From the NCBI RefSeq assembly GCF_005222695.1, contig NZ_STGG01000032.1, positions 1 to 42,116 on the forward strand: a stretch of 42,116 nucleotides of DNA, written 5' to 3'. Source of the DNA: Massilia sp. HP4. GTDB taxonomy: Bacteria > Pseudomonadota > Gammaproteobacteria > Burkholderiales > Burkholderiaceae_D. Of this stretch, positions 14,844 through 24,630 are shown in pieces (within the stretch, counting starts at the first letter, position 1; each line of letters opens with the position of its first letter). Position numbers and translations under genes: made by a program. Below the pieces are notes generated by a model, which was not told the origin of the DNA, made no database searches, and saw only the letters and a list, made by a program, of their open reading frames with translations.

Positions 14844-16445
14844 GTGGCCTGGTTGAGGCGGCTCGGCGGCCACGCGACAGCCTTGCTGGCGGCCGCCGTC
14901 GCGACCGGGGTCGTTGCCAGCCTGGTCCAGACCCAGGTCAATCTCGGCGAACTCACTGCGCTCGGCGCGACGGTTACTCCATCGCTGCGGGCCTGGACCA
15001 CGCTGCAAGACCTGGCGGGCTTCGGCCCGGTCATGACCGGGATCGCGCTGGCCGCGCTGTTGCCCGCGGTACTGGCCGCGCACGTGATCGAACGCATCAC
15101 CAGGCCGGCGCGCCGCACACCGTTGTTCGTCGTGGCCGCCGTGGCCGGGCTGTGGACGGCGTTCTGGCTGATGCTCAACGTGATTCCGATGCCGGCGATC
15201 GCCGCGACCCGGGGCGGGCTCGAGCATGCCTTGATGGCCGCCACCGGGATCGTCGGCGGCCTGGTCTATGCCCGCATGAGCTCCCCGGCGCGGCAGGCTT
15301 CCGGGTCGCGCCGCCAGTGGCTGGCGACGGCGCTGCTGGCGCTGGTCCCCGCGGCGCTATTCCTGATCGCCTCGCCGGGCGCGGCAGGCAAGCTCGATGC
15401 GGTCGATCCGGCCAGCTACCGGGTCGAGACCGTGGCGCAAGGGCTCGACCGGCCCTGGTCGCTGGCCTTCCTGCCGGACGGCCGCTTGCTGGTCACCGAA
15501 ATGAGCGGGAGATTACTGGCGATCTCGCTGGATGGCGCGAAGACGCCCATCGCGACCGACGGCCTGCCGCCCGTGTTCCAGCGCGGTGGCACGATCGGCC
15601 TGATGGATGTCGCCCTCGATCCCGATTTCGCACGCAATGGCCGGCTCTACCTGACGATGGGCCATGGCGAGGAGGGCGCCAACGGCACGCGCCTGGTGCG
15701 CGCCAGGCTGGTAGCGAATCGGATCGAGGATGTCCGGATCCTGTTCAGCTCGACCCCGAAGCCGCGCGCCGGCAACAACGGCAGCCGCATCGCCTTCCTG
15801 CCCGATCGCACCCTGGTGCTGACGGTCGGGGACGGCAACTGGCGCCGCGAAGAGGCGCAGAATCCCGCCAATCACCTGGGCACCGTGGTGAGACTGGACC
15901 GCGAGGGCAAGGCGCCGCCGGATAATCCATTTGTCGGGCGCCCGGGCGCCGCGCCCGAGGTCTACAGCCTGGGTCACCGCAATCCGCAGGGCATTGCCGT
16001 CGATCCGGCCACCGGCGAGCTGCTGCTCACCGAGCACGGCGCGCGCGGCGGCGACGAGATCAACCGTATCGTGGGCGGCAAGAATTACGGCTGGCCGCTC
16101 GTCACCGCCGGGATCGACTATCCGTTCGGCCGCGTGACGCCGTTCAGCCGGCTGGCCGGCTTCGAGGCGCCGCTGCTGGAATGGACGCCGTCGATCGCGC
16201 CGGCCGGCCTGGCGGTTTATCACGGTGACCTGTTTCCCGAATGGCGCGGCGACCTGCTGGTGCCGGCCTTGCGGGGCCGCGCCATCCACCGCGTGCTGCG
16301 CGACAGAAGCAAGATCGTCGGCCAGCAGACCTTGCTGGCCGAGTTGGGGCAGCGCATGCGCGACGTCCGGGCCGGCCCGGACGGTGCGATCTACGTCCTC
16401 ACCGACGGCGTGGATGCCTGCCTGTTGCGCCTGAGTCCGCCGTAA
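14844..16445 (+). CDS. Membrane-anchored PQQ-dependent-type sugar dehydrogenase (GSDH-like propeller)
   Basis: About 533 residues. The first 180 or so form a membrane domain with about five hydrophobic helices (for example ALLAAAVATGVVASLV, VMTGIALAALLPAVLAA, FVVAAVAGLWTAFWLML and WLATALLALVPAALFLI). From YRVETVAQGLDRPWSLAF onwards it is a soluble-glucose-dehydrogenase type beta-propeller: DGRLLVTEMSGRL, MDVALDPDFARNGRLYL, YSLGHRNPQGIAVD, LLLTEHGARGGDEINRI and GKNYGWPLVTAGIDY. Such enzymes oxidise aldoses in the periplasm with PQQ. PQQ use is family inference and no pqq genes are in the window. The start is uncertain: GTG at 14844 or TTG at 14853; a GAGGTGG stretch would serve the latter. Confidence 0.82.
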   Translation: MAWLRRLGGHATALLAAAVATGVVASLVQTQVNLGELTALGATVTPSLRAWTTLQDLAGFGPVMTGIALAALLPAVLAAHVIERITRPARRTPLFVVAAVAGLWTAFWLMLNVIPMPAIAATRGGLEHALMAATGIVGGLVYARMSSPARQASGSRRQWLATALLALVPAALFLIASPGAAGKLDAVDPASYRVETVAQGLDRPWSLAFLPDGRLLVTEMSGRLLAISLDGAKTPIATDGLPPVFQRGGTIGLMDVALDPDFARNGRLYLTMGHGEEGANGTRLVRARLVANRIEDVRILFSSTPKPRAGNNGSRIAFLPDRTLVLTVGDGNWRREEAQNPANHLGTVVRLDREGKAPPDNPFVGRPGAAPEVYSLGHRNPQGIAVDPATGELLLTEHGARGGDEINRIVGGKNYGWPLVTAGIDYPFGRVTPFSRLAGFEAPLLEWTPSIAPAGLAVYHGDLFPEWRGDLLVPALRGRAIHRVLRDRSKIVGQQTLLAELGQRMRDVRAGPDGAIYVLTDGVDACLLRLSPP

Positions 16446-16451
16446 GGACGC

Positions 16452-16477
16452 AAAAAAGCCGGCCCGCAGGCCGGCTT
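16452..16477 (-). terminator. Intrinsic terminator of the Bax-inhibitor-1 gene
   Basis: A 9-bp stem AAGCCGGCC (16456-16464) and GGCCGGCTT (16469-16477) around CGCA. On the minus strand it ends in six T residues (complement of 16452-16457). It lies 22 bp past the stop of the minus-strand gene and just past the stop of the plus-strand dehydrogenase, so it may serve both, but the T-run favours the minus strand. Confidence 0.85.
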
Positions 16478-16498
16478 CTCATGGGGAGCGCGGATCGA

Positions 16499-17185
16499 TC
16501 AGTCGTCGCCGCCCACGATGCCCAGCAGGCGCAGCAGGCTGGTGAAGATGTTGAACACGTTCAGGTAGATCGACAGGGTGGCGGTGACGTAATTGGTTTC
16601 GCCGCCATTGACGATGCGCTGCACGTCATACAGGATGAAGGCCGAGAAGATACCGATCGCCAGCACCGAGATCACGATCGACAGCACCGACATCTGCAGG
16701 AAGATATTGGCGACCACCGCCAGCAGCAGGACCACGACGCCGGCCATCAGCCAGCTGCCCATGCCCGAGAAATCGCGCTTGGTGGTGGTGGCGATGCTGG
16801 CCATCACGGCGAACACGGCGGCGGTACCGCCGAATGCCGTCATGATCAGGCTGCCGCCGTTCGAGTAATTGAGCGTATGGGTCAGCAGCGGCGCCAGCAT
16901 CAGGCCCATGAAGAAGGTGAAGCCGAGCAGCAGGGCGACGCCCAGGCCGGAATCCTTGTTCTTCTGGATGGCCCACATGAAGCCGAAGGCAACCGCGAGG
17001 AAGATCACGAAGCCCATGATGCCGGTGAATGCGATGCCCAGGGAGATGCCGGTGAAGGCGCCCAGGACGGTAGGGATCATCGACAGCGCCAGCAGCCAGT
17101 AGGTGTTGCGTAACACTTTGTTACGTGTGGCCTGACCACCTTTGCTCAGGTCGATGGTACTTTGCTGTTGGGTACTAGGGTACAT
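16499..17185 (-). CDS. Bax inhibitor-1 / YccA-family integral membrane protein
   Basis: 228 residues with seven hydrophobic helices after a short polar N-terminus (MYPSTQQQSTIDLSKGGQAT). Family signatures include the first helix YWLLALSMIPTVLGAFTG, a conserved S-N-G-G-S after helix 3, the late AFILYDVQRIVNGGETNY with its Asp, and the C-terminal S-I-Y-L-N-V-F-N-I-F-T-S-L-L-R. This is the BI-1/YccA/YbhL family; bacterial members act as calcium-leak channels or modulate FtsH. The start at 17185 has a GGAGG site in front. Single gene with its own terminator; convergent with the dehydrogenase. Confidence 0.93.
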   Translation of the reverse strand: MYPSTQQQSTIDLSKGGQATRNKVLRNTYWLLALSMIPTVLGAFTGISLGIAFTGIMGFVIFLAVAFGFMWAIQKNKDSGLGVALLLGFTFFMGLMLAPLLTHTLNYSNGGSLIMTAFGGTAAVFAVMASIATTTKRDFSGMGSWLMAGVVVLLLAVVANIFLQMSVLSIVISVLAIGIFSAFILYDVQRIVNGGETNYVTATLSIYLNVFNIFTSLLRLLGIVGGDD

Positions 17186-17372
17186 ATAGTGCCTCCGGTT
17201 GGATGAATGGTACGGGCAAGGTAAATACAGCGCTTGCAAGGTACGTCACAACAAGCTTACGCGAGCATTCTTAAAAGACCATGAAGACGCGCAGAAACTG
17301 GACGGACTTTTGCCGCCACTGTAACACCATGCTTGCCACTACCGCAATATCGGATATCTGGGGGAGGTATGG

Positions 17373-17378
17373 TAAAAT
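17373..17378 (+). promoter_or_regulatory. Possible -10 box upstream of ndk
   Basis: TAAAAT in an AT-rich patch 72 bp before the ndk ATG, inside the 265-bp divergent gap between the BI-1 gene and ndk. No good -35 match is visible at standard spacing. The rest of this gap shows no gene or strong structure. Confidence 0.35.
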
Positions 17379-17450
17379 TAAAGGTTGATTGAGTCCCAAA
17401 GTTCATACGAATTTCTCAGTTCATAACCTTTTATTTATTGGAGTTTTCTC

Positions 17451-17876
17451 ATGGCAATCGAACGCACCCTGTCCATCATCAAGCCGGACGCAGTCGCAAA
17501 GAACGTGATCGGCAAAATCTATAGCCGTTTCGAAGAAGCCGGCCTGAAGGTCGTGGCTGCCCGCATGGTGCAACTTTCGCGCGCTGAAGCCGAAGGCTTC
17601 TACGCAGTGCACGCTGCACGTCCATTCTTCAAGGACCTGGTCGACTTCATGATCTCGGGTCCGGTGATGATCCAGGTGCTCGAAGGCGAAGGCGCGATCC
17701 TGAAAAACCGCGACCTGATGGGCGCTACCGATCCGAAGAAGGCTGACGCTGGCACCATCCGCGCCGATTTCGCCGACTCGATCGACGCCAACGCCGTTCA
17801 CGGTTCGGACGCTGCCGAAACCGCCGCTGTGGAAATCGCTTACTACTTCCCAGCGCTGAACGTCTACTCGCGTTAA
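17451..17876 (+). CDS. ndk: Nucleoside diphosphate kinase
   Basis: 141 residues, the full family length. It transfers the gamma phosphate of ATP to nucleoside diphosphates through a phospho-histidine. [18 protein letters not shown] opens the ferredoxin-like fold, and the active site NAVHGSDA has the catalytic His at 117. TGGAG stands 8 bp ahead of the ATG. Stem-loops separate it from rlmN downstream, so it may be expressed partly on its own. Confidence 0.97.
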   Translation: MAIERTLSIIKPDAVAKNVIGKIYSRFEEAGLKVVAARMVQLSRAEAEGFYAVHAARPFFKDLVDFMISGPVMIQVLEGEGAILKNRDLMGATDPKKADAGTIRADFADSIDANAVHGSDAAETAAVEIAYYFPALNVYSR

Positions 17877-17975
17877 TTAGTAAGGGGGAGCGCAGTCCGG
17901 GCGTTCCCCGGATGATTCCCCCGGACTAATTGAATGAGTAACTTGCTCGCCTGCGCCCTCGGGGCGATGCGAGCA
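17875..17975 (+). other. Two consecutive stem-loops between ndk and rlmN
   Basis: The first has outer arms AATTAGT (17875-17881) and ACTAATT (17925-17931) and inner arms GGGGGA (17884-17889) and TCCCCC (17917-17922). The second has TGCTCGC (17944-17950) and GCGAGCA (17969-17975), with an inner CGCCC/GGGCG stem and a 3-nt loop. Neither has a T-run after it, so they are not classic terminators. They could act as an mRNA-stabilising or attenuating element in the leader of rlmN. Confidence 0.55.
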
Positions 17976-18000
17976 GGTTCAGAAATATAGGAAACACGAT

Positions 18001-19170
18001 ATGACAACGCTCACCAATCTGCTGGACTTTGATCCCGCGCAACTCGTCGCTTACTGCGCCGACTTGGGTGAGAAACCGTTCCGCGCCAAGCAATTGCAAC
18101 GCTGGATACACCAGTTCGGAGCTAGCGACTTCGACAGCATGACCGACCTGGCCAAGTCGCTGCGCGAAAAGCTCAAGACGCGCGCCGAAGTGCGCGCGCC
18201 GGCCATCGTCAGCGACCGCACCGCCAGCGACGGCACCCGTAAATGGCTGGTCGACGTCGGCAACGGCAACGCGGTCGAGACCGTGTTCATCCCGGAAGAA
18301 AACCGCGGCACGCTGTGCATCTCCACGCAAGCGGGCTGCGCCGTGAACTGCCGGTTCTGCTCGACCGGCAAGCAGGGCTTCAACCGCAACCTGACGGTCG
18401 CCGAGATCATCGGCCAGCTGTGGATGGCCGAGTTCGAGTTGCGCGCTACCCGCGGCATCGAGCCCGGTCCCAAGGGCGAACGCCAGATCACCAACGTGGT
18501 CATGATGGGCATGGGCGAGCCGCTCTTGAACTACGAGCCGACCGTCACCGCGCTCAAGATGATGCTTGACGATAACGCCTACGGCCTGTCGCGCCGCCGC
18601 GTGACCCTGTCGACCTCGGGCGTGGTGCCGAATATCGACAAGCTGTCGCAAGACGTGCCGGTCGCCATGGCCGTGTCGCTGCACGCCTCGAACGACGCGC
18701 TGCGCGATGTGTTAGTGCCGTTGAATAAGAAATACCCGCTGCGCGAGCTGATGGCCGCCTGCAAGCGCTATCTCGAATTTGCGCCGCGCGACTTCATCAC
18801 CTTCGAGTACTGCATGCTCGACGGCTTCAACGACAGCGACGAGCACGCGCGCGAGCTGATCGCGCTGGTGAACGACCCGGTGGTCGGCGTGAACTGCAAG
18901 TTCAACCTGATCCCGTTCAACCCGTTCCCCGAGTCGGGCCTGTTCCGCTCCAAGAACCCGCGCATCAAGGCCTTCGCCGAAGTGCTGATGAACGCCGGCA
19001 TCGTGACCACCGTGCGCAAGACGCGCGGCGACGACATCGATGCCGCCTGCGGCCAGCTGGCGGGCGAGGTCAAGGACCGTACCCGCGTGGCCGAGCGCAT
19101 GGAAAAAATGGCCGAATACCAGAAGAAATTCGGCGCCGATTTCGGACGCATCGTGGAGATCCCGACCTGA
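18001..19170 (+). CDS. rlmN: Dual-specificity 23S rRNA A2503 / tRNA A37 C2-methyltransferase
   Basis: 389 residues, radical-SAM methyltransferase. The cluster motif C-A-V-N-C-R-F-C gives the C-x3-C-x2-C cysteines at 113, 117 and 120. Other signatures are the N-terminal [59 protein letters not shown], and the C-terminal [17 protein letters not shown] with the second catalytic cysteine. The length and motifs fit RlmN, not Cfr. The stop TGA overlaps the ATG of the pilW gene by one base, so the two are probably coupled. Confidence 0.97.
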   Translation: MTTLTNLLDFDPAQLVAYCADLGEKPFRAKQLQRWIHQFGASDFDSMTDLAKSLREKLKTRAEVRAPAIVSDRTASDGTRKWLVDVGNGNAVETVFIPEENRGTLCISTQAGCAVNCRFCSTGKQGFNRNLTVAEIIGQLWMAEFELRATRGIEPGPKGERQITNVVMMGMGEPLLNYEPTVTALKMMLDDNAYGLSRRRVTLSTSGVVPNIDKLSQDVPVAMAVSLHASNDALRDVLVPLNKKYPLRELMAACKRYLEFAPRDFITFEYCMLDGFNDSDEHARELIALVNDPVVGVNCKFNLIPFNPFPESGLFRSKNPRIKAFAEVLMNAGIVTTVRKTRGDDIDAACGQLAGEVKDRTRVAERMEKMAEYQKKFGADFGRIVEIPT

Positions 19171-19985
19171 TGAAATTCGCCGTCACCGCGCTCGCGCTTG
19201 CATCCACCCTGTTCCTGGCGCTGTCCGGCTGCGCCACCACGGGCGCGGGCGGCGGTACGGGCGGTGACGGCGAACTCAAGACGGCATCCGACCAGACCGC
19301 GGTCGAAAAGCGCGCCTCGATCCGGGTGCAACTGGCGGTCGGCTACTATCAGGAAGGCAAGCACGAGATCGCCCTCGACGAAGTCAAGCAGGCGCTGGCG
19401 GCCGATCCGAACTACGCCGACGCCTATGGCTTGCGGGCGCTGATCTATACCTCGATGGGGCAGTTCGCGCTGGCCGACGAGAACCATCGCCATGCGCTGC
19501 GGCTCGAACCGGGCAATCCCGAGTTCGCGAACAACTATGGCACTTTCTTGTGCCAGTCGGTGAACAAGCCGCTTGATGCCTTGCGTCATTTCGACGCCGC
19601 CCTCAAGAACCCCGCCTACCAGACGCCGCTCTCGGCGCTGGTCAATGCGGGCGCATGCAGCATCAAGAACCGCAATCTCGACGCGGCCGAGCGCTACCTG
19701 CTCGAGGCCCTGCGTCTCAACCCGGCGTTGCCGGCCGTGAATGCCGGCCTGGCGCGGGTGTACTTCGAGCGGCGCGACATGCAGCGCGCCGGTTTTTTCG
19801 TTAGCCGCCTGATCGAGACGGCAAGGATCGACGCACTGCCGGCCGACGCGCTCTGGCTCGCCATGCGCGTGAAGCGCAAGCTGGGCGACCGCACCCTTGA
19901 CGCGACGCTGGCGGCCCAGCTGCGGCGCCGCTTCCCCGGTTCGCCCGAGTACGCGGCGTTCGAACGCGGCGCCTTCGATGAGTGA
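19170..19985 (+). CDS. pilW: Type IV pilus biogenesis/stability lipoprotein PilW (PilF)
   Basis: 271 residues. A lipoprotein signal ends in L-S-G-C with Cys21. The rest is a run of TPRs: RASIRVQLAVGYYQEGKHEIALDEV, PNYADAYGLRALIYTSMGQF, NPEFANNYGTFLCQS, and a basic C-terminal repeat. The N-x-Y-G-x-F-L-C motif and the position between rlmN and rodZ/ispG are typical of PilF/PilW, the pilotin that helps secretin assembly in the outer membrane. No other pilus genes are in the window, as is usual for this locus. Confidence 0.9.
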   Translation: MKFAVTALALASTLFLALSGCATTGAGGGTGGDGELKTASDQTAVEKRASIRVQLAVGYYQEGKHEIALDEVKQALAADPNYADAYGLRALIYTSMGQFALADENHRHALRLEPGNPEFANNYGTFLCQSVNKPLDALRHFDAALKNPAYQTPLSALVNAGACSIKNRNLDAAERYLLEALRLNPALPAVNAGLARVYFERRDMQRAGFFVSRLIETARIDALPADALWLAMRVKRKLGDRTLDATLAAQLRRRFPGSPEYAAFERGAFDE

Positions 19986-20033
19986 AGTAAGCGCGACCAC
20001 AAGCGCAGGTTTATAAGGACAAGGACGAGGACA

Positions 20034-21053
20034 ATGAACGAGCAAGCAGATCAGCCCGCTACGCCAGGCAGCCAGCCTGGCATTCCTGGCAAGACCCTGC
20101 AATCCCAGCGCGAAGCATTGGGCTGGAGTGTGGAACAAGTGGCCGACCAGCTGAAGCTGGCCCCGCGCCAGGTGGTGGCGCTCGAGGCGGGCGACTATGC
20201 CTCGCTGCCGAGCCCGGCCGTGACACGCGGCTTCGTGCGGGTCTATGCCAAGCTGCTCAAGATCGACGCCGCGCCGCTGGTGTCGATGATCGAACTGAAT
20301 ATGCCGCCCGAGGCGCAGGCCGGCGCCACGTCCGGCGCCAGCGCCGCGCGCCGCGAGCAGCGTCCGGCCACGTTTTCCGAGACCCGGTTCCCGATCGCTG
20401 GCCGTCGCAACCGCCTGCCGCTGGGCTGGATCGCCGCCGTCGTGGTGGTGGCCGGCGCCGCCGTCGCAGCCTGGCAAATGGACCTGATTCCGAACCTGTC
20501 GCGCGATGGCGAGGCCGGTGGCGCCACGGTGCTCGAGAACCCGGCCGCCGGCGTGGTGGCGCCTGGCGCTGCCGCCCCGGGTGCTGCGCCCGCGCATGGC
20601 GCACAGCCAGGCCTGATCAATCCGTCGGTGCCGCTGATCTCGGTGCCGGCGCCGGCCGCCGAAGGCACGCAGCCTGCCGCGCCGGAAAACAATGCACCGG
20701 CGCCGACCACGCCACCGGCAGCAGGCACGCCGAGCGCCACCGCGCCTGGGGCCACTCCGGCGCCGAGCCTGACGCCCGCCGCCGCAGCGGTGACCGCCGT
20801 GGCGGCCGCCGGCGCCAATACCCTGGTGCTGAACGTGCGCGAGGATTCCTGGGTCGAAGTGCGTCCCAGCGCCGGCGGCCGTCCGCTGATCTCGCGCCTG
20901 GTCAAGGCCGGCAGCACCGAGTCGGTCGAGCTGACTGGCCCCGCCACCCTGGTGGTTGGCGCGCCGGGCGGCGTGAGCGCGACCCTGCGCGGCGCCGCGG
21001 TCGCGCTGCCGCAGCAGCCGGGCAAGACCATCGCGCGCGTAGCACTGAAATAA
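20034..21053 (+). CDS. rodZ: RodZ-like membrane protein with cytoplasmic HTH domain
   Basis: 339 residues. The N-terminal helix-turn-helix ([20 protein letters not shown] to [14 protein letters not shown], residues about 22-95) is of the RodZ/HTH_25 kind. A single membrane helix follows near residues 125-147 ([18 protein letters not shown]), then a long Pro/Ala/Thr-rich periplasmic linker and a C-terminal DUF4115-like beta domain ([20 protein letters not shown] onwards). RodZ links MreB to the elongation machinery. AAGGACGAGG precedes the ATG. The linker looks low-complexity and may vary in length among relatives. Confidence 0.88.
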   Translation: MNEQADQPATPGSQPGIPGKTLQSQREALGWSVEQVADQLKLAPRQVVALEAGDYASLPSPAVTRGFVRVYAKLLKIDAAPLVSMIELNMPPEAQAGATSGASAARREQRPATFSETRFPIAGRRNRLPLGWIAAVVVVAGAAVAAWQMDLIPNLSRDGEAGGATVLENPAAGVVAPGAAAPGAAPAHGAQPGLINPSVPLISVPAPAAEGTQPAAPENNAPAPTTPPAAGTPSATAPGATPAPSLTPAAAAVTAVAAAGANTLVLNVREDSWVEVRPSAGGRPLISRLVKAGSTESVELTGPATLVVGAPGGVSATLRGAAVALPQQPGKTIARVALK

Positions 21054-21078
21054 GCCGATCAAGCTGGAAACCAATCAA

Positions 21079-22398
21079 ATGAATTCGCTGAACGAAGCCT
21101 GCATCCCTCAACCAATTCCCTCCGGCCCGCTGGCGCGCCGCGCCAGCCGCATGGTGGCGGTGTCGCATGGCGCCCGCACGGTGTGGGTGGGCGGAGACGC
21201 CCCGGTGGTGGTGCAGTCGATGACCAATACCGATACCGCCGACGCGATCGGCACCGCGATCCAGGTCAAGGACCTGGCGCGCGCCGGTTCCGAGATCGTG
21301 CGCATCACGGTCGATACGCCTGCAGCGGCAGCCGCCGTGCCGGCGATCCGCGAACAGCTCGACCGCATGGAAGTCGACGTGCCGCTGGTCGGCGACTTCC
21401 ACTACAACGGCCACCTGCTGTTGCGCGACTATCCCGAGTGCGCACAGGCGTTGTCGAAATACCGGATCAATCCGGGCAATGTGGGACAGGGCGCCAAGCG
21501 CGACACCCAGTTCGCCCAGATGATCGAGATCGCGGCCAAGTACGAAAAGCCGGTGCGCATCGGCGTCAACTGGGGCAGTCTGGACCAGTCGCTGCTGGCG
21601 CGCATCATGGACGAGAACGCCGCGCGCGCCAATCCATGGAGCTCCCAGGCCGTGATGTACGAAGCCCTGATCACCTCGGCGATCGAGAATGCCGTGCGCG
21701 CCGAAGAAGTGGGTCTTGCGCGCGACAAGATCATCCTGTCTTGCAAGGTGTCGGGCGTGCAGGACCTGATCGCGGTCTACCGCGAACTGGCGCGCCGCTG
21801 CGATTACCCGCTGCACCTGGGCCTGACCGAGGCCGGCATGGGCAGCAAGGGCATCGTGGCTTCGACCGCGGCCCTGTCGGTGCTGCTGCAGGAAGGCATC
21901 GGCGACACGATCCGCATCTCGCTCACGCCAGAGCCGGGCGGCGACCGCACCCGCGAAGTCGTGGTCGGCCAGGAAATCCTGCAGACCATGGGCCTGCGCA
22001 AGTTCACCCCGATGGTGATCGCCTGCCCGGGCTGCGGCCGTACGACCTCGACCGTGTTCCAGGAGCTGGCGGACAATATCCAGACTTTCCTGCGCGAGCA
22101 GATGCCTGAATGGAAGAAAACCTACCCGGGCGTGGAGGCGATGAACGTGGCAGTGATGGGCTGCATCGTCAACGGCCCGGGCGAATCGAAGCACGCGAAC
22201 ATCGGCATCAGCCTGCCGGGCACCGGCGAATCGCCGGCCGCACCGGTCTTTGTCGATGGCCAGAAATTCGCGACCCTGCGCGGCGAGCGCATCGTCGATG
22301 AGTTCCAGACCATCGTGCTCGATTATGTGAAGAAGAACTACGGGCGAGCCGGGGTTTCGAGCGACATGTCGCTCGCCGGCGCAGCGACCCAGGCGTAA
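21079..22398 (+). CDS. ispG: 4-hydroxy-3-methylbut-2-en-1-yl diphosphate synthase (IspG)
   Basis: 439 residues, a [4Fe-4S] enzyme of the MEP isoprenoid pathway. Signatures: [13 protein letters not shown] at the N-terminus, [24 protein letters not shown], and the cluster-binding cysteines in [10 protein letters not shown] and G-C-I-V-N-G-P-G-E near the C-terminus. The region between the barrel and the cluster domain is of the longer bacterial form. It lies 25 bp after rodZ, a spacing consistent with one operon. Confidence 0.97.
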   Translation: MNSLNEACIPQPIPSGPLARRASRMVAVSHGARTVWVGGDAPVVVQSMTNTDTADAIGTAIQVKDLARAGSEIVRITVDTPAAAAAVPAIREQLDRMEVDVPLVGDFHYNGHLLLRDYPECAQALSKYRINPGNVGQGAKRDTQFAQMIEIAAKYEKPVRIGVNWGSLDQSLLARIMDENAARANPWSSQAVMYEALITSAIENAVRAEEVGLARDKIILSCKVSGVQDLIAVYRELARRCDYPLHLGLTEAGMGSKGIVASTAALSVLLQEGIGDTIRISLTPEPGGDRTREVVVGQEILQTMGLRKFTPMVIACPGCGRTTSTVFQELADNIQTFLREQMPEWKKTYPGVEAMNVAVMGCIVNGPGESKHANIGISLPGTGESPAAPVFVDGQKFATLRGERIVDEFQTIVLDYVKKNYGRAGVSSDMSLAGAATQA

Positions 22399-22463
22399 GC
22401 CTGGGGCTGGGAGAGCTGGCGAACCCGCGCCAACGAGCAGCGCCAAGAATTTAGAAAGAAATC

Positions 22464-23816
22464 ATGTCCAAACCAGAAAAAATCGTCGCCATCAAAGGCA
22501 TGAACGACATCCTCCCGCAAGATGCCGCGCTGTGGGAGCTGTTCGAGAACACCACCGAAACGATCCTGAAAAGCTACGGCTACCAGAAGATCGTGACCCC
22601 GATCGTCGAGCAGACGGGCCTGTTCGCGCGCGCCATCGGCGCCGTCACCGACATCGTCGAGAAGGAGATGTATTCCTTCGAAGACTCGATGAACGGCGAC
22701 CAGCTGACCCTGCGTCCGGAAGGCACGGCCAGCGTCGTGCGCGCCGTGCTCGAACATAACCTGGTCTACGACGGCCCGCGCCGCCTGTGGTACAAGGGCC
22801 CGATGTTCCGCCATGAGCGTCCGCAACGCGGCCGCTACCGCCAGTTCTTCCAGTTCGGCGCCGAAGCGATCGGCTTCTCGGGCCCGGACATCGACGCCGA
22901 AATGATCATGATGTCGCGCCGCCTGTGGGATGACCTGGGTCTGCAGAACATCCGTCTCGAGCTCAATTCGATCGGTAACGCCGAGGAGCGCAACCGCCAC
23001 CGCGCCGACCTGATCGTCTATCTCGAGCAGCACGAAGACATCCTGGACGCCGAGGCCAAGCGCCGCCTGCACAGCAACCCGCTGCGCATCCTGGATACCA
23101 AGAACCCGGCGATGCAAGAGATGGTCAACGCTGCCCCGCGCCTGCTGGACTACCTGGGCGAAGAGTCGCTGGCCCACTTCAACGGCGTCAAGGCGCTGCT
23201 GGACAAGAACGCCGTGCAGTACACCGTCAATCCGCGCCTGGTGCGCGGCCTGGATTACTACAACCGCACCGTGTTCGAATGGGTCACCGACGAGCTGGGC
23301 GCGCAGGGCACGATCTGCGCGGGCGGGCGCTACGATCCGCTGATCGAGACCTTCGGCGGCAAGCCGACCCCGGCGGTCGGTTTCGCGATGGGCATGGAAC
23401 GCATCATCGAACTGATGAAGTCATTGGGCGAGCCGGCCGAGCCGAATGTGTGCGACGTCTACATGGTGCACCAGGGGGAAGAGGCGCAATTGCAGTCCTT
23501 CATCCTGTCCGAGCGGATTCGGGATGCCGGCCTGGATGTTGTGTTACATTGCGCAACGCCAACGGGCGCAGGCAGCTTCAAGAGCCAGATGAAGAAGGCC
23601 GACGGCAGCGGCGCGGCGTTTGCCGTCATCATCGGCCAGGACGAAATCGCGAGCAACGCCGCACAAGTGAAAACGATGCGCGGCGAAGTCGGCGAGCAGC
23701 AGCAGGCCAGCGTGCCGTTCGAGGAAGTGGTCGACTACCTGGTCGACCAGATCGTCGGCGGCCACGTCCATGGTCCCGATTGCGACCACGACCACGACCA
23801 CGTGCACAGGCATTAA
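22464..23816 (+). CDS. hisS: Histidyl-tRNA synthetase with histidine-rich C-terminal tail
   Basis: 450 residues, class II aminoacyl-tRNA synthetase that charges tRNA-His. It opens with [12 protein letters not shown]; motif 2 is [20 protein letters not shown]; the histidine-specific motifs are [16 protein letters not shown] and the GGRYD loop; motif 3 is [12 protein letters not shown]. The anticodon-binding domain ends near residue 432. The last 17 residues (434-450, 23763-23813) contain seven His, three Asp followed by His, and one Cys, a tail that E. coli HisS (424 residues) lacks. The gene sits between ispG and yfgM, the usual order in betaproteobacteria. Confidence 0.96.
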   Translation: MSKPEKIVAIKGMNDILPQDAALWELFENTTETILKSYGYQKIVTPIVEQTGLFARAIGAVTDIVEKEMYSFEDSMNGDQLTLRPEGTASVVRAVLEHNLVYDGPRRLWYKGPMFRHERPQRGRYRQFFQFGAEAIGFSGPDIDAEMIMMSRRLWDDLGLQNIRLELNSIGNAEERNRHRADLIVYLEQHEDILDAEAKRRLHSNPLRILDTKNPAMQEMVNAAPRLLDYLGEESLAHFNGVKALLDKNAVQYTVNPRLVRGLDYYNRTVFEWVTDELGAQGTICAGGRYDPLIETFGGKPTPAVGFAMGMERIIELMKSLGEPAEPNVCDVYMVHQGEEAQLQSFILSERIRDAGLDVVLHCATPTGAGSFKSQMKKADGSGAAFAVIIGQDEIASNAAQVKTMRGEVGEQQQASVPFEEVVDYLVDQIVGGHVHGPDCDHDHDHVHRH

Positions 23817-23863
23817 TCCAGGCACTGGCCACCTACCTTTACACCTACTACAAGAAATCGCAT

Positions 23864-24547
23864 ATGGCATACGATCACCAAGAACAGGAACAACTTGATT
23901 CCTTCAAGGCGTTCTGGTCGCAGTACGGCAACATCATCATCTGGGTCCTGATCATCGCGCTCGGTTCCTACGCCGGCTGGAACTACTGGAAAACCCACCA
24001 GCGCAACAAGTCGGTCGAGGCGTCGGCGCTGTATGACGAGCTGCAGACCTCGCTGCTGGCGAACGACAATGCCAAGGTGCAGCGCGTGGCGGGCGATATC
24101 CGCGCCAAGTACGAATCGTCGGCCTACGCGCCGATGGCGGCCCTGGCCGCGGCCAAGACCGCCTTCGAAGCCAATGACCTCAAGACCGCCAAGGCCCAGC
24201 TGCAGTGGGTGGCCGAGCATGGCAACGACGAATACAAGTCGATCGCCAACCTGCGCCTGGCCGGCGTGCTGCTGGACGAGAAAGCATTCGACGAAGCGCT
24301 GAAAGTCTTGAACGGCAAGTTCCTGCCGCAGTTCAGCGCACAAGTAAACGACCGCAAGGGTGACGTGCTGGTCGCGCAGAGCAAGCTGAACGAAGCGCGC
24401 ACGGCCTATGTCGCTGCGATCGCCGCCATGGACCAGAATGCGCCCGGCCGCCAGCTGGTGCAGGTCAAGCTGGAAGCGATCGGCGGCACCGCGCCGGCCG
24501 ACAAGAAATCGGAAGAAAAAGCTGCTGAACAAAAGGCAGCCGCGTAA
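23864..24547 (+). CDS. yfgM: YfgM-like tetratricopeptide membrane protein
   Basis: 227 residues. A short cytoplasmic N-terminus (MAYDHQEQEQLDSFKAFWSQ) leads to one membrane helix (NIIIWVLIIALGSYAGWNYW), then a periplasmic TPR-like domain (YAPMAALAAAKTAFEANDLK, NLRLAGVLLDEKAFDEALK) and a Lys/Ala-rich end. YfgM in E. coli works next to the SecYEG translocon with PpiD. The hisS-yfgM-bamB-der order supports the name. I chose the ATG at 23864; the open frame extends back into hisS in another reading frame and that part is not real. Confidence 0.9.
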   Translation: MAYDHQEQEQLDSFKAFWSQYGNIIIWVLIIALGSYAGWNYWKTHQRNKSVEASALYDELQTSLLANDNAKVQRVAGDIRAKYESSAYAPMAALAAAKTAFEANDLKTAKAQLQWVAEHGNDEYKSIANLRLAGVLLDEKAFDEALKVLNGKFLPQFSAQVNDRKGDVLVAQSKLNEARTAYVAAIAAMDQNAPGRQLVQVKLEAIGGTAPADKKSEEKAAEQKAAA

Positions 24548-24564
24548 TACTCGCGCATGAGATG

Positions 24565-24593
24565 GCCCGCGCACGCCTGACGGCGGCGCGGGC
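24565..24593 (+). terminator. Stem-loop between yfgM and bamB, weak terminator or attenuator
   Basis: An 8-bp GC stem GCCCGCGC (24565-24572) and GCGCGGGC (24586-24593), continued inward by CGCC/GGCG, followed by only three T. Since bamB and der belong to the same conserved cluster, partial read-through is likely. Confidence 0.45.
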
Positions 24594-24630
24594 TTTGCGT
24601 CCTTATAGTCCTGGCACAAGGTAGAAAAAA

